Source: Chryseolinea sp. H1M3-3
GTDB lineage: Bacteria > Bacteroidota > Bacteroidia > Cytophagales > Cyclobacteriaceae
Assembly: GCF_029360725.1 (NCBI RefSeq)
Contig: NZ_JARKMY010000002.1
Location: 558,001 to 622,000 of the forward strand
Reading direction: 5' to 3'
DNA length: 64,000 nucleotides
Positions 26,509 through 34,620 of the stretch are shown piece after piece (the first letter of the stretch is position 1; each line of letters opens with the position of its first letter). The translations under genes were made by a program, and so were the position numbers. Under the pieces are notes generated by a model. It worked only from the letters and a program-made list of their open reading frames with translations. It had not been told where the DNA came from and did no database searches.

Positions 26509-28920
26509 ATGTTTAAAAACTATTTGACGGTTGCGCTACGCAATATCACTCGGTATAAGTTTTATTCGGCAATAAATATTTTAGGCATGACGATAGGGCT
26601 TACCGCATGTCTGATTATTATTTTATACATCGCCGATGAATTAAGCTATGATAAATTCCATCGAAACGCAGACCGTATTTATCAAGTTGGACTGCATGGC
26701 AAAATCGGTGGACAGGACTTGATGGTCGCCAATACCTGCCCGCCCATGGGGCCTGCGTTAGTAGCTGAAATTCCGGAAGTGGAATCCTCCCTCCGCGTTG
26801 CAGATTACTTTGGACAGCCTTCAATCAAATTTGAAGAGAAGGTCTTTGCGGAAAGTAAAGTGTTTTTTGTCGACTCAAACTTCTTTGAATTTTTCGATTA
26901 TAAACTTCTCGAAGGTGACGCAAAATCGGTACTAAAAGAACCGAACACCTTAGTGATGACAAAAGAAATTGCAACCAAATATTTTGGCCAAGAAAGCGCT
27001 ATCGGTAAACTCGTCGTGGTGGACAATCAAAATCAAACTTATAAAGTTACCGGTGTGGCTGAAAATCCGCCAACCAATTCCCATTTTGATTTTAATGTTT
27101 TGATTTCAGCAGAGACAGGGCAGCGACTCAAACAAAAAGAATGGCTGAACAACAATATGTACACCTATTTTTTGCTGCGTGAGCATGCCCAGCTAAATGG
27201 TGTTTACAAAAAATTCGAGGAGTTGGTTGAGAAGTACATCGGTCCTGAGGTTGAAAAATTCATGGGTACAACATTAAAGCAATTGCGCGAGCAGGGTGGT
27301 GAGTACGGTTATTATACCACAAAACTCACCGACATTCATTTACGTTCAGTTTCAATTGGCGATCCACAACCTAAGGGGAATATTTTGTATGTCTATTTCT
27401 TTGGAGGCGTCGGTCTCTTCATTCTTGTTATTGCATGTATCAATTTTATGAACCTTTCAACAGCGCGTGCTGCAGGTCGCGCGAAAGAAGTTGGTTTAAG
27501 AAAAACCCTCGGTTCATTGCGTGAACAGATGGTTGGACAATTTCTGGCCGAGTCTATGATGTATAGTTTGGTGGCTGTAGTCATATCCTTGATCGCTTGT
27601 TATTTTCTATTGCCATCTTTTAATGAACTATCAGGAAAGGAACTGGGCATGATGGTATTCATTCAACCGTGGTTTATCGCGGCAATTATTGGCTTGATCA
27701 TTTTTGTGGGATTTGTAGCCGGTAGTTATCCTGCCTTTTATCTTACTTCATTTAATGTGGTAGATGTATTGAAGGGAAAAGTAAGAGCGGGGATGAAAAG
27801 CAAAGGGGTGCGGAGCTTTCTGGTCGTGCTTCAATTTTCTATCTCTATTTTTCTGATGATTTTTACCATAGTAGTGTATCAGCAGATTAAATACATGCAG
27901 GAAAAAAACCTCGGGATTGATAAAGAAAATATACTGATACTAAGAAACACATACCGCCTCGACAAAAACAAAGAAGCGTTTAGAAATACATTAAGTCAGC
28001 AAACAGGAGTTTTAAAGATGAGTTATACAAACAATAATTTTCCTGGTGTAAACAATACAACTGTTTTTAAGGAAGCTGGCTCCGAACAGGACCATATTAT
28101 GGGAGTTTATTATGCCGACCATGACCATCAGGATGTTATGAAATTTGAAATGAAAGAAGGTCGATTTTTTTCAAAAGAGTTTCCAATAGATTCGATGGCG
28201 ATTATCCTGAACGAGGCAGCTGTTCGGGAATTTAATTTTACCAACCCCATCGGGGAAGAGTTATTGTACAATGATGGTAGCTCGACCGGTGTGAAGCGTT
28301 TGAAAATCATTGGCGTTATGAAAAACTTTAACTTTGAATCCTTCAAAGATGAGGTTCGTCCACTGTCAATTTTACTAACTCCAAACTCCAATTCGCTGTT
28401 GATACGTTATGAAGGGAGTGCAAATGAAATAGTGAACAAGGTCGAGAATTTATGGAAGCAACATGCCGCTAATGAACCTTTTGAATATGCGTTCTTAGAT
28501 GAAAGTTTTGACGAACTCTTCCGGTCGGAACAACGCATGGGTCAGATCTTTAGCATCTTTGCAGGTCTTGCAATTTTTGTCGCCTGCCTTGGGTTATTTG
28601 CGCTGGCAGCATTTACTTCTGAACAACGTACCAAAGAAATCGGAATCCGTAAAGTAATGGGCGCTTCTGTGCCTAGCCTAGCCGTGTTGCTTTCGAAAGA
28701 ATTTACAAAACTGGTTTTAATCGCATTTATCCCCGCTGCATTTGCAGGGTGGTACATCTCAGATCAATGGTTGCAAGGTTTCGCTTATCGGGTTCCTATC
28801 AGCCCATTCGTAATCATATTGAGTGGTATTATGGCAATTATCATTGCATGGATAACAGTAAGCTTTCAATCGATAAAAGCCGCAACATCAAATCCTGTAA
28901 AGTCACTTCGGTATGAATGA
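26509..28920 (+). CDS. FtsX/MacB-type ABC transporter permease, second copy
   Basis: Permease of 803 residues with the same layout as its upstream neighbour: helix at about 20-42, periplasmic core domain, FtsX block with RAKEVGLRKTLGS, helix near 430, second periplasmic domain and final FtsX block with RTKEIGIRKVMGAS. It ends NPVKSLRYE. The sequence is clearly diverged from the first copy, so the pair could form a heterodimer or serve different loads. The 123-bp gap before it holds no clear terminator. Confidence 0.9.
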   Translation: MFKNYLTVALRNITRYKFYSAINILGMTIGLTACLIIILYIADELSYDKFHRNADRIYQVGLHGKIGGQDLMVANTCPPMGPALVAEIPEVESSLRVADYFGQPSIKFEEKVFAESKVFFVDSNFFEFFDYKLLEGDAKSVLKEPNTLVMTKEIATKYFGQESAIGKLVVVDNQNQTYKVTGVAENPPTNSHFDFNVLISAETGQRLKQKEWLNNNMYTYFLLREHAQLNGVYKKFEELVEKYIGPEVEKFMGTTLKQLREQGGEYGYYTTKLTDIHLRSVSIGDPQPKGNILYVYFFGGVGLFILVIACINFMNLSTARAAGRAKEVGLRKTLGSLREQMVGQFLAESMMYSLVAVVISLIACYFLLPSFNELSGKELGMMVFIQPWFIAAIIGLIIFVGFVAGSYPAFYLTSFNVVDVLKGKVRAGMKSKGVRSFLVVLQFSISIFLMIFTIVVYQQIKYMQEKNLGIDKENILILRNTYRLDKNKEAFRNTLSQQTGVLKMSYTNNNFPGVNNTTVFKEAGSEQDHIMGVYYADHDHQDVMKFEMKEGRFFSKEFPIDSMAIILNEAAVREFNFTNPIGEELLYNDGSSTGVKRLKIIGVMKNFNFESFKDEVRPLSILLTPNSNSLLIRYEGSANEIVNKVENLWKQHAANEPFEYAFLDESFDELFRSEQRMGQIFSIFAGLAIFVACLGLFALAAFTSEQRTKEIGIRKVMGASVPSLAVLLSKEFTKLVLIAFIPAAFAGWYISDQWLQGFAYRVPISPFVIILSGIMAIIIAWITVSFQSIKAATSNPVKSLRYE

Positions 28921-29139
28921 TATCTTGAATAAGACAATGGTTATGCAATCGATAGTGTAAAAAAAAATTAATTCAGGAAATAAGCCGCAACTTGTTGCAG
29001 AAGAAAGAAGGGCGGTTTGCCTGCAAAAAAGCTTCGAAATTTCTCTAGAATCGAATCTTTTTTAATGCCATGTTAAGTTTATGTTAAGACGTTAATCTAC
29101 AGCTAACATTTCTTACCTTAGCATCATATCATAAATTTT

Positions 29140-29433
29140 ATGGAAAAAACAAAGACATCTAAAAAGGCTCTCAGAAGTCTGATAGAAGATTCGATGAAGG
29201 AAGCCATCGGCACACTTGAATTGCCAAAGCCAACAAAAAAGGTAAACAAATTATTGCAGCGCAATTCCAAAAAGCTTGCTTCTCTTTTCGCCGACATGAT
29301 TAGGCGCGAAAACAAAAAGATTAAGAAAGCTGAAAAGTTTATGGAAGACGGCGGAAAAGTAAAAGCAAAAAAAGAAAAGAAATTAAAAGAGGTTAAATTG
29401 GCTAAGCACGACAAAGAAGCCGTAAGCGCTTAG
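29140..29433 (+). CDS. Lysine-rich small basic protein of unknown function
   Basis: Protein of 97 residues, very rich in Lys with Glu and Ala, predicted mostly helical, with no signal peptide or membrane helix. The C-terminal half (from about residue 55) is almost continuous charged helix (RRENKKIKKAEKF). It has its own 219-bp upstream gap and a strong terminator after it, which supports a real monocistronic gene. It resembles small nucleic-acid-binding or histone-like proteins in composition only; no family was recognised. An opposite-strand frame overlaps but lacks plausible protein features. Confidence 0.65.
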   Translation: MEKTKTSKKALRSLIEDSMKEAIGTLELPKPTKKVNKLLQRNSKKLASLFADMIRRENKKIKKAEKFMEDGGKVKAKKEKKLKEVKLAKHDKEAVSA

Positions 29434-29451
29434 CGTCGTTAGTTTGATATT

Positions 29452-29505
29452 ACCCTTGATGTTGAAATTGTGAAAAAGCTTTTCAGCATCAAGGGTTTTA
29501 TTTTT
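29452..29505. terminator. Strong hairpin terminator between convergent genes
   Basis: A 16-bp stem with one G-U pair (29452-29467 with 29481-29496) and a 13-base loop is followed by TTTTATTTTT. It ends the small basic protein gene on the plus strand and overlaps the stop of crtY on the minus strand. An A-rich stretch on the left is short, so termination is best for the plus strand. Confidence 0.85.
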
Positions 29506-30193
29506 ATGCTTTGCTTTGCCTCCATTCATATAGCGAAACGTTCATCAGTAACAGGAGCATAGCATAAAAAGCATCTTCCAAAGGTATTGTGCCCAATCGG
29601 ATTCCTAAATTTGCGGCATCATTGTACCAAACAACTTCCTCTTCAATGAGTGATCCTGTTAGTATTCCATTCACAATAAAAAATGGAATTAAAATAATGC
29701 CAAACGCCGCATAAAAGTGGCCTACGAAGCGAGCGCGGATTTTTAACGTGAGATAAGCCAGAAAAAAAGACAAGCTGATAAAGGTTACCGCTGTATAGGG
29801 TTTGTCGATGTTATAAATTCCTGCGACAAGGAGCGCTATGATAATTGAAAACGACAATAATTCATGGTTTGAAAAGAAATATTCGTTTTGAATAAAGTAC
29901 CGAACAGCAAAATAGGTGAAAATACACGCATAGGGTATACAAACAAAAAACAAGATCTCTTCGATAGGTAATGAACCAATACTCCATCCGCTAACGTATT
30001 GTGAATTAAATCCCCAAATGCCCATGCGTGTAAAGATCTCGTCCCAAACGATAAAAAGCAGAGCAGGAAACAATATCGCAATTCCTACATCTTTCCACTT
30101 CTTATAAAATGGAGCCTTTGAATAGAAGCTGGCTAATAAAGGAACAAGGATACAAAGCAGGTTAATGAGAAGGTACAGATATTGCGACTTCAA
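29504..30193 (-). CDS. crtY: Lycopene cyclase (CrtYcd-type membrane domain pair)
   Basis: Membrane protein of 229 residues with about seven helices, matching the carotenoid lycopene cyclase domain found duplicated in Actinobacteria and Bacteroidota. The two conserved repeats are visible: WDEIFTRMGIWGFN with LPIEEILFF, and a second half with EEEVVWYNDAANLGIRLGT and IPLEDAFYAMLLLLM. It converts lycopene to beta-carotene. It lies 5 bp downstream of crtZ on the same strand, so the two form an operon. Confidence 0.88.
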   Translation of the reverse strand: MKSQYLYLLINLLCILVPLLASFYSKAPFYKKWKDVGIAILFPALLFIVWDEIFTRMGIWGFNSQYVSGWSIGSLPIEEILFFVCIPYACIFTYFAVRYFIQNEYFFSNHELLSFSIIIALLVAGIYNIDKPYTAVTFISLSFFLAYLTLKIRARFVGHFYAAFGIILIPFFIVNGILTGSLIEEEVVWYNDAANLGIRLGTIPLEDAFYAMLLLLMNVSLYEWRQSKA

Positions 30194-30198
30194 TGGAA

Positions 30199-30693
30199 CT
30201 ATTGGGTTTCTTGTCGTTTTACTTTAAATGAAAAGTTCTTGGGGGCATATTTCTTTGGAGCAATCAAAAAACCAAAAGCTTCACAACCCTCTTTTGAGTG
30301 TTTGCTATGGTGAATGTAATGTGCGTTAATGATCCGTTGCAGATATTTGCTTCTCTTGCCGGGTCTCCATTTAATTCTTTGATGGACAATAATGTCATGA
30401 AAAATAAAGTAGAACGCACCGTAACAGAAAATTCCAATTCCCACCGAAATCCAATAAGGATTATAATTCACTAAAGTAGCATAATAAAGGATGCCAATAC
30501 AAGGAACACTAAATACAATCGCAAACAGGTCGTTGCGTTCGAGCGTGTGATCATGTATGGTATGGTGTGATTTATGCCAGCGCCATAAAAATCCATGCAT
30601 AATGTATTTGTGAGTGAACCAGGCAATAAACTCCCAGAAAAGAAATGTGGCAATGACAATAAGCACACAAAACACAATTGTTAAAAACTGCAT
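30199..30693 (-). CDS. crtZ: Beta-carotene hydroxylase
   Basis: Membrane di-iron hydroxylase of 164 residues that adds hydroxyl groups to beta-carotene to give zeaxanthin. Histidine clusters of the fatty-acid-hydroxylase superfamily are present: HKYIMH, HKSHH, a HDIIVHQR segment and YIHHSKHSK. Helices are at about 4-28, 52-72 and 74-92. It leads the crtZ-crtY operon, with a Bacteroidota-type promoter 43 bp upstream. Confidence 0.92.
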   Translation of the reverse strand: MQFLTIVFCVLIVIATFLFWEFIAWFTHKYIMHGFLWRWHKSHHTIHDHTLERNDLFAIVFSVPCIGILYYATLVNYNPYWISVGIGIFCYGAFYFIFHDIIVHQRIKWRPGKRSKYLQRIINAHYIHHSKHSKEGCEAFGFLIAPKKYAPKNFSFKVKRQETQ

Positions 30694-30735
30694 ACTTACG
30701 ATCTATAGCTTATAAAGTATTATTATACTGACTCT

Positions 30736-30765
30736 CAAAAGTAGCATTTAGCGTTTGCGCTACAA
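30736..30765 (-). promoter_or_regulatory. Bacteroidota-type promoter for crtZ-crtY
   Basis: On the minus strand, TACTTTTG (30743 to 30736) matches the -7 consensus TAnnTTTG, and TTG (30765 to 30763) lies 19 bp further upstream as a -33 element. The -7 box ends 42 bases before the crtZ ATG. No copy of the TGTTTAA element seen at the sigma-crtI promoter was found here. Confidence 0.5.
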
Positions 30766-30845
30766 TGGCTGATCCAATAACATACTAGGGATGGAAAGAG
30801 TTTTGAAACTCATCAAAATCCGGTAACTTAAGTAATCTTTTGAGA

Positions 30846-33161
30846 ATGATGCGAAGCGTGACACGGGCTGTTTATGGATTTATTATTTTAACCGTTTTTA
30901 CTGTTTTTTCTTGCCAGGAAAAACAACACCAGACGGCTTTTATAGACTCGGTTGATTACAATCTCCATATTCGTCCAATTTTGTCTGATCGCTGTTTTAT
31001 CTGTCACGGACCCGATGGCAATGCGCGTAAAGCGAATCTTCGCTTAGATAATGCAGAAGGAGCATTTGCTGCCTTAAAAGATAATCCATCAGCGCATGCA
31101 ATTGTTCCTGGCGCCCCGGAGTCATCAGAAGTATATCTCCGCATTTCAACTACGGATACTTCGCAAGTAATGCCTCCGGTGAAATCAAACCTTAAGCTGA
31201 CGGAACATGAAATTGGTCTAATAAAAAAATGGATCACACAGGGTGCTAAGTATAAACCGCACTGGGCTTTTATTCCGCCAAAACAATCGGCCGTTCCTTC
31301 AGTAAATACAGACGATTGGACGCAAAATGAAATCGATAATTTCATTCTGGCAAAATTGGAAGAGAAGGATCTTTTACCCAATGAAATGGCGGATAAAGAA
31401 AGAATATTGAAGCGGTTGAGTTTCGATATCACTGGATTGCCTCCATCTATAGCGTTGCAGGAACGTTTTCTTTCCGACAACACAGAACAAGCCTATGAAA
31501 AAATCGTCGATGAACTTTTGACCCAACCACAGTACGGTGAAAAAATGGCTGCATATTGGATGGACGTTGCGAGATACGCTGACTCCCATGGTTATCAGGA
31601 TGACGGACTTCGGACCATGTGGCCATGGCGGGATTGGGTAATCCATGCGTTCAACCAAAATTATCCTTATGATCAGTTTTTAACCTGGCAACTTGCGGGA
31701 GATCTGTTGCCAAATCCCACAAAAGAACAATTGCTTGCCACCGGATTTAACCGCAACCATAAAATAACCCAGGAAGGTGGCGTCATCGATGAAGAATATC
31801 GCCTTGAATACGTTACTGATCGCACCAATACTTTTGGTAAAACTTTTTTAGCACTCACTTTTGAATGTGCAAAATGCCACGATCATAAGTACGATCCGAT
31901 ACTGCAAAAAGATTATTACAGCGCATTTGCTTTCTTTAACCAGGTCCCTGAAAAGGGCTTCGTAGGAGATATCATGCTTGCGTCTCTGGCTGATCCGCCT
32001 AAAATGAAGATTACCTCGGAAGAAGTCGATAAGATTTTAACCTTCATCAATAAAAAAGATACGACCGCTGTCGAAGTGATGGTCATGCAAGATGGTCCAA
32101 AGCAAAGACCTACATTCCTGCTGAAACGCGGCGCGTATGATGCTCCGGCAGATAGAGTATACGTTGGCTTGCCACCCGCAATAATGCCTTACGATACGTT
32201 GAAATATGGTAATAACAGGTTGGGATTAGCCAAATGGTTAACAGAAAAGAAAAATCCATTAACCGCAAGAGTTTTTGTGAACAGGATGTGGCAGGAATTT
32301 TTTGGCCGAGGCCTGGTAAAAACTTCTGGTGATTTTGGAATGCAAGGTGAAATGCCTTCGCATCCGGAATTATTGGATTGGCTCGCGATTGATTTCATGG
32401 ATCATGGATGGGATATTAAACGGTTGGTAAAACAATTCGTCATGACGTCCACCTACAGGCAATCGACTGTTGCGACAAAGGAGAAATTATCTGTTGATCC
32501 TGAAAACATCTATTTAGCACGCGGCCCTCGGACACGGTTGAGTTCCGAAACAATTCGTGATATGGTACTGGCTAGCAGTGGCCTTTTGGTTAAAGAAATT
32601 GGGGGCCCCAGCGTTAAACCGTATCAGCCAAAAGGCATTTGGGAATTGGCTACATCGGGACGGGGAGTCCTTGCCCGATATGCGCAGGATCACGGTGACA
32701 AATTGTACCGTCGTGGTTTATATAGTTTTATAAAACGCACAGTTCCACCACCGGTCATGTTGGTGTTTGACGCCAGTAACAGAGATCAGTGTGAAGTTAA
32801 TCGCTTGAGAACTAATACCCCCCTGCAAGCATTGGTGATGTTGAACGACCCATTGGTGCTTGAAGCTTCACGGGTATTTGCTGAAAAATTGACGGAACAA
32901 AATATTTCTGTACGAGAAAAAATTTTACAGGCATTTCGTTCCATTGCTTGCCGAAATCCAAATGAAGAGGAACTCAAAATCTTGCTGAGCTATTTTGAAG
33001 AAGAGAAAAAGAAGTTTACCGCTTCCCCGGATACGGCAAAAGAATTTATCCGCACTGGAGAATATCCACACGCTGTAATAAAAGATGAAGTATCGCTCGC
33101 CGCATTGATGCAGGTCGTACATACAATCTACAACATGGAGGAGTCAATCATAAAAAGCTAA
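30846..33161 (+). CDS. Lipoprotein with Planctomycete-type cytochrome c, DUF1549 and DUF1553
   Basis: Protein of 771 residues from the ATG at 30846 (an in-frame TTG at 30840 and an ATG at 30849 are alternatives). The signal peptide ends in FSCQEK, a lipobox. A PSCyt1 domain with CFICH (about residue 50) and the VMPPVKSNLKL segment follows, then DUF1549 (about 155-365, with YWMDVARYADSHGYQDDG and CAKCHDHKYDP) and DUF1553 (about 450-710, with NRMWQEFFGRGLVKTSGDFG). This family is abundant in Planctomycetes and present in some Bacteroidota. Its biochemical role is unproven. It is the first gene of a three-gene operon. Confidence 0.9.
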   Translation: MMRSVTRAVYGFIILTVFTVFSCQEKQHQTAFIDSVDYNLHIRPILSDRCFICHGPDGNARKANLRLDNAEGAFAALKDNPSAHAIVPGAPESSEVYLRISTTDTSQVMPPVKSNLKLTEHEIGLIKKWITQGAKYKPHWAFIPPKQSAVPSVNTDDWTQNEIDNFILAKLEEKDLLPNEMADKERILKRLSFDITGLPPSIALQERFLSDNTEQAYEKIVDELLTQPQYGEKMAAYWMDVARYADSHGYQDDGLRTMWPWRDWVIHAFNQNYPYDQFLTWQLAGDLLPNPTKEQLLATGFNRNHKITQEGGVIDEEYRLEYVTDRTNTFGKTFLALTFECAKCHDHKYDPILQKDYYSAFAFFNQVPEKGFVGDIMLASLADPPKMKITSEEVDKILTFINKKDTTAVEVMVMQDGPKQRPTFLLKRGAYDAPADRVYVGLPPAIMPYDTLKYGNNRLGLAKWLTEKKNPLTARVFVNRMWQEFFGRGLVKTSGDFGMQGEMPSHPELLDWLAIDFMDHGWDIKRLVKQFVMTSTYRQSTVATKEKLSVDPENIYLARGPRTRLSSETIRDMVLASSGLLVKEIGGPSVKPYQPKGIWELATSGRGVLARYAQDHGDKLYRRGLYSFIKRTVPPPVMLVFDASNRDQCEVNRLRTNTPLQALVMLNDPLVLEASRVFAEKLTEQNISVREKILQAFRSIACRNPNEEELKILLSYFEEEKKKFTASPDTAKEFIRTGEYPHAVIKDEVSLAALMQVVHTIYNMEESIIKS

Positions 33162-34615
33162 TGATGGAAAACGAATTTTTAAAAAACAGGTTCCATGTTA
33201 CGCGGAGGCATTTCTTGGGAAAGCTTAGCCTCGGATTAGGTTCTGTCGCATTAGGTTCCTTGTTAATTCCGGATTTGCTTAAGTCTGGTCAGGATGGCGT
33301 TCCACAAATCAGTGGGCTACCACACTTTGCGCCTAAAGCTAAACGGATCATTTATCTTTTTCAAAATGGTGCTCCTTCGCAGCTGGAAAGTTTTGACTAC
33401 AAACCTTTGCTTAATAAAATGACCGGTGAAGAGTTGCCAGCATCCATCCGCATGGGGCAACGGCTTACAGGTATGACTTCCGGGCAGGATAAATTTCCGT
33501 TGGTTGGGTCACACTTTAGCTTCAAGCAATACGGCCAATCGGGGGCTTGGGTGAGTGAATTATTTCCTCACACAGCAAAAATCGTTGATGAACTTTGCTT
33601 CATCAAAACCATGCATACCGAAGCGATTAATCATGATCCAGCATTAACCTTTATGCAGTCGGGTGCACAGCAAGGTAACAGGCCCAGCATGGGTGCATGG
33701 CTTAGTTATGGTTTGGGAAGCGAAAATAAAAATTTGCCAGCCTATTGTGTTTTATTGTCAAGAGGCCGGGGAAATGGACAAGGTGTTTATTCAAAGCTTT
33801 GGTCTAATGGATTTTTAGATAGCGTTCATCAGGGTGTTCAGTTTAGCAGCAGCGAGGAACGTGTGTTGTACCTGAAAGATCCGGCAGGCAGAGATCGGGA
33901 AAGCACACGAAAAATGCTGGACCATCTTGCTCAGCTTAATTCAATTAACTACAAAGAATTTGGTGACCCTGAAATAGAAGCAAAGATACAGCAGTATGAA
34001 ATGGCATACAGGATGCAAACGGCTGTCCCCGAGCTATCGGATCTGTCCAGTGAGCCGGATCACATTATCAAAATGTACGGTGCAGACTGTTTATCACCAG
34101 GCACATACGCATCGAATTGCCTGTTGGCACGAAAACTTTCTGAATCGGGCGTTCGTTTCGTTCAACTGTACCATCAAGGATGGGATCAGCATGATAACAT
34201 GGTAGGTGAAATGCCGCTGCAAGCACAAGATGTGGATCGCGCAACGGCCGCCCTGGTTACAGATCTGAAACAGCGTGGACTTTTGGATGAGACGCTCATC
34301 ATCTGGGGTGGAGAATTTGGACGAACAAATTATTGTCAGGGAAATTTGAAGAAGAATAATTATGGCCGTGATCACCATCCAAGGAGTTACACCATTTGGA
34401 TGGCAGGAGGCGGAGTCCGCCCAGGGTTAGTTTATGGTGAAACGGATGATTTCGGATATAACATTATTAAAAACCCCGTTCATGTCAATGATTTTCACGC
34501 GACTGTTTTGCATCTCATGGGCCTGAATCATGAACAACTTACTTATAAACATCTGGGCCGGAGATATCGCCTCACCGATGTAGCCGGAAAAGTAGTACAG
34601 GATATAGTAGCCTAG
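33161..34615 (+). CDS. DUF1501 family protein with Tat-type signal
   Basis: Protein of 484 residues, alkaline-phosphatase/sulfatase-like fold (DUF1501). The N terminus TRRHFLGKLSLGLGS is a good twin-arginine signal, so export is probably through Tat. Conserved sites include FQNGAPSQLESFDYKP, TEAINHDPALTFMQSG, YHQGWDQHDN, WGGEFGRTNY and GRDHHPRSYT, which suggest a metal-binding active site. The ATG overlaps the preceding stop by one base (TAATG), so it is coupled to the DUF1549 gene, its usual partner. Confidence 0.92.
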   Translation: MMENEFLKNRFHVTRRHFLGKLSLGLGSVALGSLLIPDLLKSGQDGVPQISGLPHFAPKAKRIIYLFQNGAPSQLESFDYKPLLNKMTGEELPASIRMGQRLTGMTSGQDKFPLVGSHFSFKQYGQSGAWVSELFPHTAKIVDELCFIKTMHTEAINHDPALTFMQSGAQQGNRPSMGAWLSYGLGSENKNLPAYCVLLSRGRGNGQGVYSKLWSNGFLDSVHQGVQFSSSEERVLYLKDPAGRDRESTRKMLDHLAQLNSINYKEFGDPEIEAKIQQYEMAYRMQTAVPELSDLSSEPDHIIKMYGADCLSPGTYASNCLLARKLSESGVRFVQLYHQGWDQHDNMVGEMPLQAQDVDRATAALVTDLKQRGLLDETLIIWGGEFGRTNYCQGNLKKNNYGRDHHPRSYTIWMAGGGVRPGLVYGETDDFGYNIIKNPVHVNDFHATVLHLMGLNHEQLTYKHLGRRYRLTDVAGKVVQDIVA

Positions 34616-34620
34616 GCATC

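Noticed and set aside
29124-29414. Minus-strand frame opposite the lysine-rich protein, rich in Phe and Ser
   Set aside because: A lysine-rich gene gives a Phe-rich antisense frame; the plus strand has the better start and the terminator.
31004-31483. Minus-strand open frame of 159 codons opposite the DUF1549 gene
   Set aside because: The opposite strand has PSCyt1 and DUF1549 motifs; the frame is antisense shadow.
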